Shown: one piece after another, positions 48,801-61,142 of the stretch
Position numbering within the stretch: position 1 is the stretch's first letter
Layout of the letters: each line of letters opens with the position of its first letter
Origin: Neurospora tetraspora
Lineage: Eukaryota; Ascomycota; Sordariomycetes; Sordariales; Sordariaceae
NCBI RefSeq assembly: GCF_033439725.1
Contig: NW_026944391.1
Coordinates: 930,001 to 994,000 of the forward strand
Length of the DNA: 64,000 nucleotides
Direction: 5' to 3'
The notes under the pieces: generated by a model
Database searches by the model: none
What the model was told of the DNA's origin: nothing
What the model saw: only the letters and a program-made list of their open reading frames with translations
Program-made: the position numbers and the translations under genes

Positions 48801-51800
48801 GGAAGAGTTCGCCAGATTTTAGCCAGCCCATCTCTTTCCAACCCTTCCCAGGCTTGCCAGGGACAGGCCAGCCCACACCACCTCCAAGGGTTCTCAAAGG
48901 GCCCGGAACCACATAGGGGTCCGTGACGTCCAATGAGTTTGTTGCCGAGTTTGGTTTGACAGATGATGTCTACTCTTTTTTTTTCTTTTTCTTCTTTGAT
49001 AACGTATGCCGTTCGAGGTCGAGAATGAGAACTATCGAGCTATCGAACCAGATGGATGACGCATCTGTTGGGAGGTCATCGGTCTGGTGATGGTGTTCAA
49101 GATCTGGCAATTACCCGCTGTCAGTGCCTCTGTGGAGTGTGTATTGTACGATCTCGATTTGATTGTCGATACCCCGTACTTGCGCATGCTCCATGATGAT
49201 TATCCCGCCTGCAATATGTCGTTCTGCAGCCCTTTGCTACCGTAATATCTGGAAGTCCCTTGATTTTTCGAGGCGGAGGCAAGAAGGGAAATCTTGCCTC
49301 CCATGGACAGCCGCGCAACGGCTGGATGTTCCCGTCCGTCCGCTTTGGTTTGACTCTTCCAGACTCTCGGAACGATAATCAAACGAAATCACGCCCCACG
49401 AAACGCCTCGGTGTGCAGCATCCTCAACGCTCGGACAGTTCATGTGGCCGTCCATTTGTGATCCAGTAAAAGTATTACGGGTCCTATTACCGTACCGGCC
49501 AGCGTACCTTGATGATCAGACATGGTACCTGTATCGTATGCAGGTGTTATTCTGCTATGTCGAAGCCATCCTACGTAAAAAGAACACCATGCTACCTTTT
49601 ACCCATCTCCTTGATGGGGCCGGCTAGGCACGGGGCCAGGGGAGTTTGCTTGTCTCTGGGTTGGCGAGAGCGAGCGAGAGCGTACATAATCGGCCCCGAG
49701 AAGTGTCTAGAGAGGCTAGCAAGTGGAAATTCATGATTGTGTCAGTCCGGAAGACGCCCCCCCCCTCCCCCAATTGCGAGAGATAGGGGGCCTCGGGGGA
49801 CTGTGATGATGGGCTGGAAGATGCCACAAAAGCCTCGAGTGTGTTGCTGGGCCGCGTTCCGGTGGAGTTGCCCACGAACTGCGCTGGACTTTGTTCCCAC
49901 TGTGCCGCTCTCTCTGCCCTTGTTGCCCACTGGTGCCCCACCCCCTGGGACGACCGGGGGGTGAGAGGCTCGCGCGCGCAGTGCTTGAAGATTGGTGAAG
50001 GCATGGGCCTGCAAGGATGGGAAAAGCGGGGGTGCGCGATAGCGCGTGATTGCGTGTGAGGAGGATTTGTGGGTTCAGACAGTGGAAGGGAAGAAGAGCT
50101 GGGGTCGACAATGTAACCTCACCTTGGACCTGACTGAAGCCATCGTGCAAAGACGGCGGGCCCCGACTGTGTACCCGCCGGCCGCTGCTTGTTGGTTGCT
50201 GGAGAGAGCGTCGAGCTGAGAGAGATTGCCCTGACAAGCTTTTGAGCAAGCAACATTGGGGCCGCGTTGGGGGATGAGTTGTGGAGAGGCTTCAAGATAT
50301 GCAGAGTTTAATGAGAGGATAAGTTACAGTGTCAAGAGATGACACTTCTCTTTTGTGAGATCTGCCATGGCCGATAATCGATTTCACGAGCGCCGCAGGG
50401 CAAGCGACAAGTTCCTCGGATAGGAAAGGTGTGGATGGCATGCAGCAGTAGGCTGAAGGATGGGACGAGGGATGAGAGTAACGGCAGTTCAGGAACAGGA
50501 AACTGACAGCCAGCAAGGAAGTGCGAAGACGGAAAAGACGACGATGCCATCATCGCAGACCTCCAACTCCCATTGTCAAATCATGAACTTTACAAGCCAA
50601 TTATCGAAAAGAGAAAAATCAGAGGACGCATCGGTGGCACTTGCACGAGACAAGACACAGCTGCAAGCGATGAACGACAATGGCCGGCAGGGACGAACAA
50701 TGAGAAAAGTGCGGAGGAAAGTGGTCGAAAACGGGTAAGTGGGTTGCTGAAAACAGGAAATGAGCAGCAGCTTCTTCTTACGGAAGCAAGGCCACTTCTG
50801 ATTGGCTGGTGTGCAAGAGCCACGGAGTGGGGCCCCCCTTGTCTCCGCGTCGGGTGGGGGGCAACCTTTGGCTGCAGTGGCATCGAGGGCAGGCAGTGGC
50901 AGGCGAGCTTTTCCAGGCAGGCAGACATCGCCGGGTGCACTTTTGCAGACACCAGCTTGTCCTGTGATCGGACAGACTTGCCCCGTCTCTACCCGCGCCG
51001 CTATGAAGCCACCGAGACAACCGACGCCATCGGACGGGCTCCGGCAGCAGCAGCCAACAGATTTCCCCTTTCGGTCAAATATCAGGCTTCACAAATTCAG
51101 TCAGTGGCCATCATCACAAGCCCAGGTAGTGAAAAATGTCGACCAAAAAACACAATGACCGAGGTGTCTGGAGATACTCGGCAAAGCTTATGGATAGCGT
51201 CAAAAGTTGCTTTCATGTTTCCCTCAAAATTCCACTTGGTTGCTAGGGACTGGAGACCGGGCGACCGGACGTTGATGGCCCGCGTGGATGCAGCACCACA
51301 GCACCGATCAAGTTGCATCAGACGGGAGTTTTTGCCGATGATTTTGACCCACTGATGTCGATGCGAGTCGATGCCCATCCTTTGGTTTTGGAAGCTGAAA
51401 GTTGGCGGTCAAGTATCTCCAGCAAATCAACAAGACAAGTGTGGTACACTTCTCCTGATGGCTACATATCGCTGACTGTCACATAGCCACTATCAAAGCC
51501 TCGTGGGTAAAACGAAACCCACACAAAGAGACCAAGTGAAGTTGATTCAGCTCGCACTTCTTCTCAACCCGGTGTGTCCGGTTGCTGATCTTCGAACGAG
51601 GCACAGAATCAAAGAAAAGCCCCGTGATATCTGGCGGCTGCGGCGTACGGAGGGTTGTTGGAATGACTCTGCGCCAATCAGCGCAATCGCTAAAAGCCAG
51701 TCTCAACTCCAGACGGTTTTGGTTTCTTGACCCAGTGACGAGAATCATGGCTGACAAAGTCAGAGAGCAATCCGTGCCGAGATCCAAAGACATGGTCAGA

Positions 51801-53116
51801 TGCCAATGGGTCAGAGGCAATACTCAGAGCTCAAGTCTAGAGCTTGTGGGAGCGGTGTCGTCGCGGCGGTGCAGTTTCCGTGTAACTGTGTCCCTTTTTT
51901 CGACGGCGTACAGTCCGGAGTACGGATCGTAGCAGCATCTCGCCCAGCTGCTACACAGCAAGGTCGGCGGTAGTTGTTTGTGTTCGCATGAATGTCGCTG
52001 TCGAGACCGTCGCCACCAATGTCCAAGTGTAACCTGAAAAAAGAAGGAAAAGAGGTCAACCTCGGCTTTCAGGTCTTTGCATTCGAGCGTCTGTGTTTGG
52101 CGGCGTTTCGATAAGTTCGATAGAGTCAAGAAAGGGTAAAAGAAACAAAAAGAGGAGAGTCCAAAGGTTGAAAAAAAGATGAAGCAAGCCTCCTGTTTGA
52201 GGTTTTGATATGTTGAACGTTCTGTCGTTCGATTTCTGATGGTCCACCACTCCCGTCCCCAGATTGGTGACATTCATCCAGATTTGGCGCCCTCAACATC
52301 CTCTTCCAGAGACAGCACAGGGCGCGTAGAGGCACGTGCTGTAAATCCCCTGATTTCGTGGGCTTTTGGACAAATCCCTAACCGCCGCGAGTCTTGGCAA
52401 CGACCCTTCAACCGCCCGAGCCCCTGTCACTCAACGACATCTGAAACGACTCATGTCAGGAACAGGCAACTCTCCTACAACATGGATCTCGGTCTGAAGC
52501 AACCGATGCGACTCGCGCAATGGTAGTGCTGCCATCACTTTTCATATCCCTACATTAACATCTTTCCGTCGTTTCTGTTTCCTGAAGCCATCGCCAAGTG
52601 GGATGCCCCCCGTCGTCTGGCCTGTCTTGGCCCGTGTCTGGACTCTGGAACGTCTCTTCTCTCTCGTGGCTGTGCTCAGAATCGCTTTTTCCGTCCAGGG
52701 TGCCATTCTCCGGATTTTCCATTACTCGTCATCTAGGCGGGTAGGTAGTCTTTCGCGTCGACCTCTCCTTTCGATGTCATGATCTGGTAAACACCAAAAG
52801 ATTATACCATTTTCCAGTCCATCTTTCGCTTCTTTTTGCCTCTTGGCACTCTTCATCCGCGATTGGAATTGCAGGTCGATTTCACCGGTACCTTATCTTT
52901 CGCTCCTTTATACCCCGTACAGTCTCTCACTACTACGAAGACATCCCGAACGAAGACGCCGGTCGTCATTTTCATATTGAACACTAGAAGAAAACACTCC
53001 ATCGAGCCCGTGAAAAGAACACTATCTCGGACTGAGTCAAAGGGAGCAGCCGAGTCTTTTATGTTGAGGCTGCTCATCAACAACAAACTCACGAGACAAC
53101 ATCTAGAAAGAATACA
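45834..53116. other. Divergent intergenic region, mcm1 to tetraspanin
   Basis: About 7.3 kb between two genes read away from each other. The first kilobase (to about 46.9 kb) is likely the mcm1 promoter and leader, C/T-rich on the minus strand. The last 500 bases before 53117 are a plausible tetraspanin leader. A 260-codon stop-free frame at 50573-51355 starts with TTG, has no ATG until late and no motif. No gene is supported. Confidence 0.45.
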
Positions 53117-53918
53117 ATGAGTAAAGTGCTTCTGGCCTATGTGGTCGCCGATGGCCTCTTCCTTTTGATGGGCATCTTCATGATCGCCTTCTCCGTCATT
53201 GTTCAGAACATCCAGTTCGAGATCCCTACAGAAGGACATCAAGCAGCAAGGAACCTTTTGTACCAGAGGTTTCCTCTCACAGGTGGGTGACTTCATGTCG
53301 AAATGCTGCTTGACCTATGGTTCATATCGCTAACGCAACAAACTTCGATATAGCTGGTATCGTGAATGCCGTCTTCATCTTCGTCACTTTCCTCTTCACT
53401 ATCCCCGGTGTCATCACCCCCGCGCGAGGATGGCTCAAGATGGGCGGCTGGATGACCACCGTCTGCGGCATCTTCAGCCTCATCATCGGTCTCTATCTCT
53501 GGATCCTGACCCTCACCACTAAGGAGGACTTTGCGCCGCTGTATTTCCGCCAGACTCCTGAGATCCAGCAGCTTATGCAGTCAGCCGTATGTCATCCATT
53601 CCATCCCCTCACCTGTAACTTCACTTATACTAACAAGAACCTCAGTTCCAATGCTGCGGCTACTTCAACAGCACCTCACCGGCCTTCGTCACCGACGACA
53701 TCTGCTCCAGCCCAGCCGCCGCCGCGCTCATGCGTCCCTGTGCGACTCCCATCAACTCCTTCGCCAACGTCCTGGTCGACAACATATTTACTGCGGTCTT
53801 CGGCATGGTCGGTATCGACGCCGTCCTCATCGTGGCTACCGCTTGTCTGCTGAAGGAGCGCAAGGAGAGGGAGCGCTTCCGTCACATCGACGAGAAGAGT
53901 GGTGTTGTTGGATTCTGA
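53117..53918 (+). CDS. pls1: Fungal tetraspanin, PLS1 type
   Basis: Four-span membrane protein of 223 residues. In plant-pathogenic and saprophytic ascomycetes PLS1 acts with NADPH oxidase NOX2 in appressorium penetration and ascospore germination; that role is family knowledge. Exons are 53117-53282, 53354-53586 and 53646-53918, with GTGGGT and GTATGT donors and CTAAC branch sites. Segments: TM1 about 5-28, TM2 after the GIVNAVFIFVTF start at about 57-77, TM3 about 90-110, TM4 about 180-200. The large outer loop carries the tetraspanin CCG motif at 136-138 plus C153 and C165. It ends in a basic, charged tail (KERKERERFRHIDEKSG). The intron before FQCCGY places the loop on its own exon. Assignment to PLS1 rather than another fungal tetraspanin is from recalled similarity. 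Confidence 0.92.
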
Positions 53919-55244
53919 AAGAGGGTTACGCAAGCGAGGGAACGACGACATTCAAATATCAGCATGCACGAATCTGCCTTGCGCGCGCGATGATGCTGGC
54001 TTGTTGCCCTTCATGACGGACGGAAGGAAGAGAAGGGAAAAGGAAGAAACCCTTGACCGAGGAACTGGGAAAGAAAGAGTCCCGGATGGACCACACCGGA
54101 GGGAACGAACCAAACAGACCGCAGGGAGAGAAGCCGTGAGAGGAAAGGCGGCGGGCGGTTCGAACATAACATCATTATCACACCAAAGCCCGTGACGCGT
54201 CGACGCACACGACATACTTGCTCGGCTGGATGTTGGAGGTCATCTACTCAGTGGGAGGTCCGGTTAGATTGGGATACAGTACCACGGCTGGTTCGCGAAA
54301 ACGAGTCACATCTACCTACCTACCTCGTCTAATAAACACCACTTCACACTCGCTTATCAAATCCACCGATAGACAAATGATACCCATCAAGAACACTCAC
54401 TCACTCACTCACTCACTCACTTACCGACAAGACTACGGCCAAGAATCGACTTTTGCATCACTCCACCACTAAGGTACTTGTTTGTCATTGTCATGTTGTA
54501 TAATAGTTATACAGGTTTGGTGTTTATATTCGAACAGCTCTCATTCTAAATATTAGCGTGTTTTGCTTCGGTATTCTAGCCAGTGTTGTTAGCCGGGCAG
54601 ACTACCTCTAGCAATGGACTCATATGCTCTTGCCTTGTTTAATTGCTCAAGGTTCTTCGCCTGCTCCTCCCTGAACCGGAATCGTAAACTTGGTTCTCGG
54701 GTAGTTGATACCCACCAGACGTCCGGTTGGACTTGCCGTGTCTGGTCCCACGGTACCTCTACGTTTCCCGTCGTCCGTTCTTTCCCTTTGAGTGTGAAAT
54801 TGATGCTCTCCACCAAGACAGTAAGCAACGGGGGTGCCTGTTGGAACCCTTGAGTCCGCGTTTTCTCTCCCACTTCCCTCCAACCACTCGACGTTCGCTT
54901 ATGTCCGCCCGATTATAACAACACGGTGTCGAAGATCCAACATCAACGTTCGCTGTCATACCGTTATTGCTCTGATTCCAAATAGTAGTTCGTACATAGA
55001 GTTCTGGAAAGAGCTTGGTCGGTAACATGCCCTTCATCAGATCAACTTGGTGATAATCGACAGCTAACTAATCACATCAGTTGGATAGGAACGAGAAACT
55101 CATCCTGACCCTTGGAGCACGAAATAAAGTGCTCTTGGCCCGTCCGACTGGAACATAGCCTCCGAGTTAGCCGGCCATCATTACGAACCAAGCAAAGCAA
55201 ACCACTACACCCATCACAGCCCCCCTAACAACCGCCTTTCCAAG
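53919..55244. other. Tetraspanin 3' flank and upstream region of paralogue B
   Basis: About 1.3 kb with no convincing gene. A CACT microsatellite lies at 54394-54420. Open frames of up to about 98 codons on either strand have no motif. Confidence 0.5.
54394..54420 (+). repeat. (CACT)n microsatellite
   Basis: Nearly seven perfect tetranucleotide copies (27 nt), downstream of the tetraspanin gene. Confidence 0.9.
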
Positions 55245-56674
55245 ATGAGCTCACGCGGTGATGTCCCGGACTCCTTGCGAGAAAATATCTTCATGCTTCA
55301 CATGGCTATCCACCTGCGATTTTGTCAACTCAAGTTCATTTTCGGTGACGAAGACGACGACGACGTCGAGCCCAACAATCAGTATTTCGAACTTGTCGAG
55401 GTCCGGCGGCTCTTTCGCCGCTTTTAGGATTGGGCAGGGCATTATCCGCCGGTCCTATTGGAGGAAGAGTATGACAAGATCAACTCCCCGAGAGCGAGGA
55501 ATAAGCGGAGAGAGCTATACCAGTTGTACAACAAGGTTTATGACGTTGTTGCGGATTGTAAGTCCTTGATTTGGAGCTCGGCTTAAAGGGATAAGGTTCC
55601 TGACACATGGCATTGTGCCCGCCATGACATCTAGTGTTTGATTATTGTATGGATCGGAATCCAGAAGGAGCGTCAATTGCGTTCAATGGGATGACGCTTT
55701 CAATGAGAGATATTCGACGGAAGATTCGTAGTCTAAACTCCCGGGTAAGTTTCAACTCTTCCAACTTTCCCAATCACCCATCGAGATCCACGAATAGTCT
55801 ATGTAGGCTTGAAGCAAAACAGCTCTAATGCCTTTTGACCCCCATTCTCCAGACCAGAGAGACCTGCCATTTCAAACGTGGCTGTGCAAAAAAGCTCCTC
55901 AAGATCGCGAGCGCGATCTACCAATGCGAAAGGTTCCAGTTGGAATTGTACGACACACCAGAGTATCGGTACCCGATTGAAGACCAGGAGAACAAGGATG
56001 TAGACAGGCCTGTGTACCGGATGTTTCCTCCCGGGACGATTCAAGAAATTCGTCAAGAAATTTGGAATGAGGAGCATCATCAGCCGGCACCATTTTATGA
56101 CGAACATCAGCAATTTCCCCACGGCGAAGGCGACGCGTATTCGGACAACGGAAACGTCCATGGGAATCCGACCGGGTATGACGGTGAAAGAGCGCGCCTG
56201 AATGGGCTTACCAATGGTCTTGCCAACGGACATGCGAATGGGCATACAGATGGGCATGCGAACGGTAATGCCAACGAGCATACCAATGGCCATACCTACG
56301 GTAACCTTATCGAGGTTAATGATGCCGTTATCAGGAATCTGGCCAGGCACAACATTGGGGACACCAACATGAATGGGGTGACCAATGGTCTTACCAATGG
56401 ATATACTAATGGGCTTACGAATGGGCATATGAACGGTAATTTCAACGGGTATACCAATGGCAATATCAACGATAGCACCAACTTGGGCGATCGAGTCAAT
56501 GAACTACCTAACGTCAGTGGCACCAGCGCGAGTGCTGTCAACTCCCAACTTCAACCTCCGCCTTTTCGTCCGCAGCGTCAACACCCCCATCAACCCCCGC
56601 CTCAGCTTCCCGTCCAATTCCCTCCTGAACCGGATCACCAACGGCAGTGGCAATGGCATAGTTTTCAGCAGTAA
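55245..56674 (+). pseudogene. Orphan paralogue B, with an in-frame stop codon
   Basis: Diverged copy of the gene at 40351-41388. The layout implied by homology is exons 55245-55557, 55635-55744 and 55853-56674, with introns in the same places and phases (GTAAGT donors, CTAG and CCAG acceptors). The frame starts MSSRGDVPDS and carries LYNKVYDVVAD in exon 1 and LLKIASAIYQCERFQLEL in exon 3. A TAG at 55425-55427 interrupts exon 1; paralogue A reads RFDKWATTY where B reads RF-stop-DWAGHY. TAG differs from CAG by one C-to-T change. No consensus intron of suitable phase removes it. Exon 3 then has a degenerate Asn-Gly repeat (NGLTNG, NGHANGH and similar) and a Gln/Pro-rich end. It may be a pseudogene, a strain-specific null, or encode a 60-residue product. 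Without the stop the product would be about 414 residues. Confidence 0.55.
56185..56475 (+). repeat. Degenerate 12-nt coding repeat (Asn-Gly rich)
   Basis: Tandem units of about 12 nt based on AATGGGCATACC and variants code for NGxx in paralogue B. The units differ enough that the array is not recent. A looser version of the same pattern (AACATCAACGGC-like) continues past the stop codon to about 57050. Confidence 0.75.
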
Positions 56675-57720
56675 TATCAGCGGTACTATCAGCGGAACCT
56701 CCATAGACCTGAGGTTAGCAGGGCCATCGCCAACAATTGCGTCGCCACGTTTGAAATTATTGACGGCCGCATCGCCCACGGTAACATCGTCGAAAGCGAC
56801 ATTGTCGACAGCGACATGGAGATATAAAACAGTATTGTCAATAACAGCGTCATTACCAGCAGGCAGTAGGATCATCGCCAGTAACATCAACGACTGGAAC
56901 ATCCTCAACAGCAATATCGACGGCCATACCATCATCTATCTACAACCGTAGCGCCCGCAATGGTGATGGTCGATTCTCTTGACATGAGTGTTCTCAGCAT
57001 TACCGGGAGAGGGAACGATGATGTGAACGGCAACGTCAATGGCAATACCCGTTGCTGGGAGTACCGACGGTCAATAAACACCAGATTGACTGGGCTTTGT
57101 TGGGTTCAGGAATACCGGATAATCTGCGCAGCGTACATGGTAGACTAGACTCTCGGGGCTTGTCTGTTTGTTTCTTTCGTTCACACGACAATTTTAGAAT
57201 AAGATAGCGATATCCAGTAGCGAGTAAAGTGCTTTCGGCGTTTCAATCCATCACTTCTTTCTCTTGAGGGCCCTTCTCCACACAATAACAACGTTCCTTG
57301 CTATAAAAATGCTTTGAATGGCTCTATGGCGATGATGCCAACGATTGAATCATCTGTTAAGATTGAGAGTTCCCAACTGACTATGAACTGTGGAAGTGTC
57401 CCGCTGGGACCAGTTTCAATCAGGGTGGGTCTAGTCAGTTTCCGCTTTCGACCGAAAAGAACTCGTTGAGTGTCTGTCTGCTTATGAACGCAAAAGCTTC
57501 GATACCAAGGTACAACATATACAACACGAAGAGTAGAGGTCCTTAATCAAGCAAGGCTAGATTGAACGACGGCACCTGACTGAAACACGACATACGTCTG
57601 TCTATTGCTGGTATATTTATTGATATCCACCCCCCCGAGCCCCCATTGCTACCTATAGAAGAAAATGATAAAAAAGCCAGAACCCAAGCGCCAACCCAAG
57701 ACCAAACACATGGTCTAGTA
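56675..57720. other. Downstream tail of paralogue B and convergent spacer
   Basis: After the TAA at 56672-56674 the same frame stays open for 50 codons to a second TAA at 56825, then has further stops, then is open again from 56960 to 57148 (VNGNVNGN is visible). A neighbouring frame is also open and similar in style (NINDWNILNSNIDGH). This looks like a decayed or frame-drifted repeat tail. From 57149 to 57720 nothing is seen beyond likely 3' UTRs. Confidence 0.4.
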
Positions 57721-59741
57721 CTATACCGGTGAATCATCAACCTTGCGCCTCCCATTATTCCTTATCCCTCCTGTTGTTGTCGACGGCCCTTCCCCTTGGG
57801 GGGCGCCATCTAGTGATAACGCCTCTTCTGTCCTCCCGTTCCCATTCTTTGGGGACACTCGCTCACTACTTGACCCCGACCCCGACCCCGACGCTTGCGC
57901 CTGACCCTGACCCTGACCCTGACCCTGCCCTTGATGATAATCCTCCAACAACCCCTCCCCTTCCTCTTCTTCATGTATCCTATTCCTCGCAGCAACTATC
58001 GCCTCCTCCCTCAGTCCTGGCACCCCCAGTGTAGTCTTTGGTTTATTCTTCCACCACCTTGCTCTCAGGAATCCACTGACTACATCTTGCAAACCACCAC
58101 CTGACGACGGCTTTCGTGGTGCTGTCGTTGCCGCTGACGGTTTGCGGGGAATGAAACCCGGGAAACCAGTGGACTTTCTGCGTCTCCGGGAATTTCGTGG
58201 TCGGGGCGAGGCGAGATCGGTGGCGGCTCGCGGCGGAGCGAACTGGTAGCTATCGCTTACTTCCCTCCGGCGCGGGTGGAGGAGGGAGGTACCCTCGCCT
58301 GGATTTGAAACGGGTAAAGTGGTGGAGCGGCGCCTGCTGCTGGAGAGAAAGGCTGGGGAGGAGAGGGAGGAGTGGTCGGGTGGCGTGTCACGGTCTTCGA
58401 GCTCGTCCCAGATTTCGGCACGTTCGGTCCATCGGTTGGAAGGTAGGGTGCGGATCGATTGGCCGGCTAGGGAACGCTGGCGCTTGGGTGGTGCTATCAC
58501 CAGGACGGGCCCGCCGCCTTGAGAGGTGCCGTCGCCCGGTAGTCGGGATTGGCTGGTGCTGAAGGTGCTGTAGCTGTACAAGCGTGGAGAGGGAACGCCG
58601 ATGCGTTCCTCCTCGTCTTCGATGTCGGAGCGGAGTAGGAGGGCTTCTTCGTCGTCTTCGTCTTCTGTATCTTCGACTAGGCCCAGTCCTGGGGCAAGAG
58701 TTGACTGGCCAACGCCGGGGGTGTGTTGTTCGTCGTGTAGACGCCATGATAGTGCCAGGACACCGGTGAGAAGGATGACGGTGCCAAGGGTGATTAGGCA
58801 CGCCTGGAGCGGGCTGATCAGTTCGGTCTGATCAAAGTAGATTAGGCCATCTAGAATGGCGATGATGTTATAGATGCAAAATATTAGTGGGTATAGAACC
58901 GAGGTCGAAACCAGTTTCAGGCCGCGGTGTAGGTAGTAGAGTTGGCTGAGAGCGAGCGTGACAAGGGCCAGGAGAATGGCCCAGGACTGCCAGTGGACAA
59001 ACTGGTTATCGCCGTCCACAAGAGTCTTGACGAGCAGTTCGACGGCTGACTTGGCCACCAGCAGGGAGTGAGCAGACAGGATGCCACTTATGCAGCCGTA
59101 AGCAAAACCCCGAGCAAGGCGGAACCGGGAATGCTGCATCAGCTTTGTGAAGTTGCCTATCACATCTGTCGCGATCGCAATGCCCAGCACCAGGATGCCC
59201 TGAAACACCATCCATGCCACGAAGGGACCCCTTCCCAATAATTCCAGCAGCTCGCTCAATTTATGCGCCGGCGAGGGAATAGCTCCGAAGATGGCGATCA
59301 AGACTGCGCCGCTGCAGACCAGCAAGGTTCCCCATAGTGACCACCTCGTGAACGGTTCTCCGAGAATGAGGGTGGCGCAAATCGAGTTGAATACCAAGCC
59401 GGACGCTTGGAGTGTCGAGAGGACCGGTAAAGGGAGGACCGATATCTGAACCGAGCTCCCGACGACGTTGGAGATGATGAACATGCCCATTCCTACCTGC
59501 CACCTCCTTCTTCGATATGGCGGTCGTCGAACATCGTAGGGCCCCTTTTCATCTTCGAGTATGTGTGACTTTCGTTGTAGCGTCAGGCCGAGACTTTGGA
59601 CGCTCGTGGATATCAAGCCGACTATTATTCCGAGCTGTAGTTGCGCTTAAGATTAGAAGTCGTTGACGTCAAAGTATGTCGAGTATTTAGATAGCTTACA
59701 GCAATGCTCCCTCCAGGAGAGATGCCGCCAATGAGCCCCAT
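57721..59741 (-). CDS. NIPA-type (DUF803) magnesium transporter
   Basis: Predicted multi-span membrane protein of about 651 residues in the NIPA family, whose animal members carry magnesium. Minus-strand exons are 59741-59700 (14 codons, MGLIGGISPGGSIA) and 59634-57721, joined by a 65-nt intron with GTAAGC donor and CTACAG acceptor. The first exon is needed to complete membrane segment 1 (ALGIIVGLISTSVQSLGL). Further hydrophobic segments follow: MGMFIISNVVGSSVQ, LSTLQASGLVFNSICATLIL, LWGTLLVCSGAVLIAIFGA and several more to about residue 330, with the family-typical GEPFTRWSLWG stretch. The last 320 residues are hydrophilic, rich in Ser and Arg, with a Gly-Gln repeat (GQGQGQGQ) from a 6-nt tandem repeat near 57900-57935. 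A long tail is common in fungal members. Confidence 0.88.
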
Positions 59742-61142
59742 CGCGCCTGTGGTTTGAGGCTATCTTTCACCCAGACAGCCAGAGGGCGAGGTGGCGGCTA
59801 TTATACTATGTTTGCATGGGGGAATATCGTGACGGAGATGCCGCTCGGTCGCTGAGGTTGTCCGGGCAAGTGTTGGATCGACGGGAGGATTTGTACAACG
59901 ACAAAGAGAATTGTTGGGTATGGTATCGACGTAATTCGAGCGCACGAAGACCAAGTCAGGTGCACAATCGGTGAAGAGGCGGGAGTCGTCGTCCGTTTCA
60001 ATTCGGTAGTGTAGTCTAGGTGTGTCGCAAACGGTCAAGTCCGGTCGTAGGTATAAGGTAACGAGGTAGATAAAGGTCGATAAGGTTTGGGAACCTCGCT
60101 GGACAGTGGACGGTTTTAGGGTGTTTCTCCCTGATGTCTCAGGGCAGTAATATGCGGCCGCAGGGCAGGTGAAATAGCTATCGGCCTCTTGCAACTGAGT
60201 GCAAATCTCGGATGGTTCACGGCACTGGTATCACGAAAGGAGTGGTTGAAGTAGTGGAAGGGGGGAAATTGTATTCGAGAGACGAAACATTAAACACTTC
60301 GAAAAGACAGGGCAACCATGGATCGGGCCTTGACGCATGAAGGAACAAACCACCGGGCGTCGAACCTGGACTCTCTTTCCTGCAGAGAACGGCCATGGGT
60401 CACCGAAACGGACTGGAGGTGGTCTAGCGCGACGCTCTCACGCGCAGTGCAGTGTGTTTGCAGCACATGTCAATGCGCTGGAACGCTAGGTAAAAGGGGA
60501 AGACTCGCTGTGAGTGATTGAGAGTGACCGACCGCGGTGAGTGGCTGGTGGGTCCAATCAGCTGACATGGGCCCCCCGATTCAACCTCAGCGGCAGGCAT
60601 TTGATACCGATGGATACCTCTAAGGTAGGAGGCTGATGTCTTCACTTGCTTCTAAGTGGAAGGTGGGGTTTGCTGTGGCTAGTGCCTGCCGCAGTTAATG
60701 CTTGGTGCAGCAGTGGTGCAGTGCTGTTCTTCAGGTTCGTTTCGAAGCTCTGCACAGCGATGATGACCACCACCAGGCCGCCCAGGGCCGGGGTTGCTGT
60801 TGCCAGCCTTCCTGGCTCCAGTCCAATGCCAAGCCAACATCACCCCCCCCCCCCCCCCCCCCCCAAACAAGCTGACGTCGTTTAAACAACGGAATACCAG
60901 CAACTGCGATACCCTTTCAGCCCTGTTTTCGACTTTTGATAGATTGCAATCACCTTAGCGTCCTAACTTCGCTTCTTCGCTCTATACCCGATATCGAACC
61001 AAGTTAGCTCTGCCCGTGAGCTTCCCCTCCCAAGGACGACGACATCACATCCTCGATAACCGTCCTCGGCGACCCGGTCCTATACCGAACCACAACAACA
61101 AACACCTGTTCCCTAGAGTTTCCTTGGTAAACACCAGCCAAA
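59742..61142. other. Divergent promoter region, NIPA gene and vma-4
   Basis: About 1.4 kb between two genes read away from each other, so it must contain both promoters. It includes a C22 run at 60843-60864 about 280 bp before the vma-4 start. Minus-strand frames near 59760-60190 (up to 144 codons) have no motif. No gene is supported. Confidence 0.5.
60843..60864 (+). repeat. Poly-C run, C22
   Basis: Twenty-two consecutive C in the vma-4 upstream region. The opposite G strand may stack as a quadruplex, and the length is likely to vary between isolates. Confidence 0.9.

Noticed and set aside
50573-51355. 260-codon stop-free frame
   Set aside because: It opens with TTG, has no early ATG and no recognisable domain; length is near the chance limit.
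55365-55427. A 63-nt intron that would remove the stop in paralogue B
   Set aside because: The only donor in the right phase is GTCGAG, which does not fit the consensus used by the other introns here.
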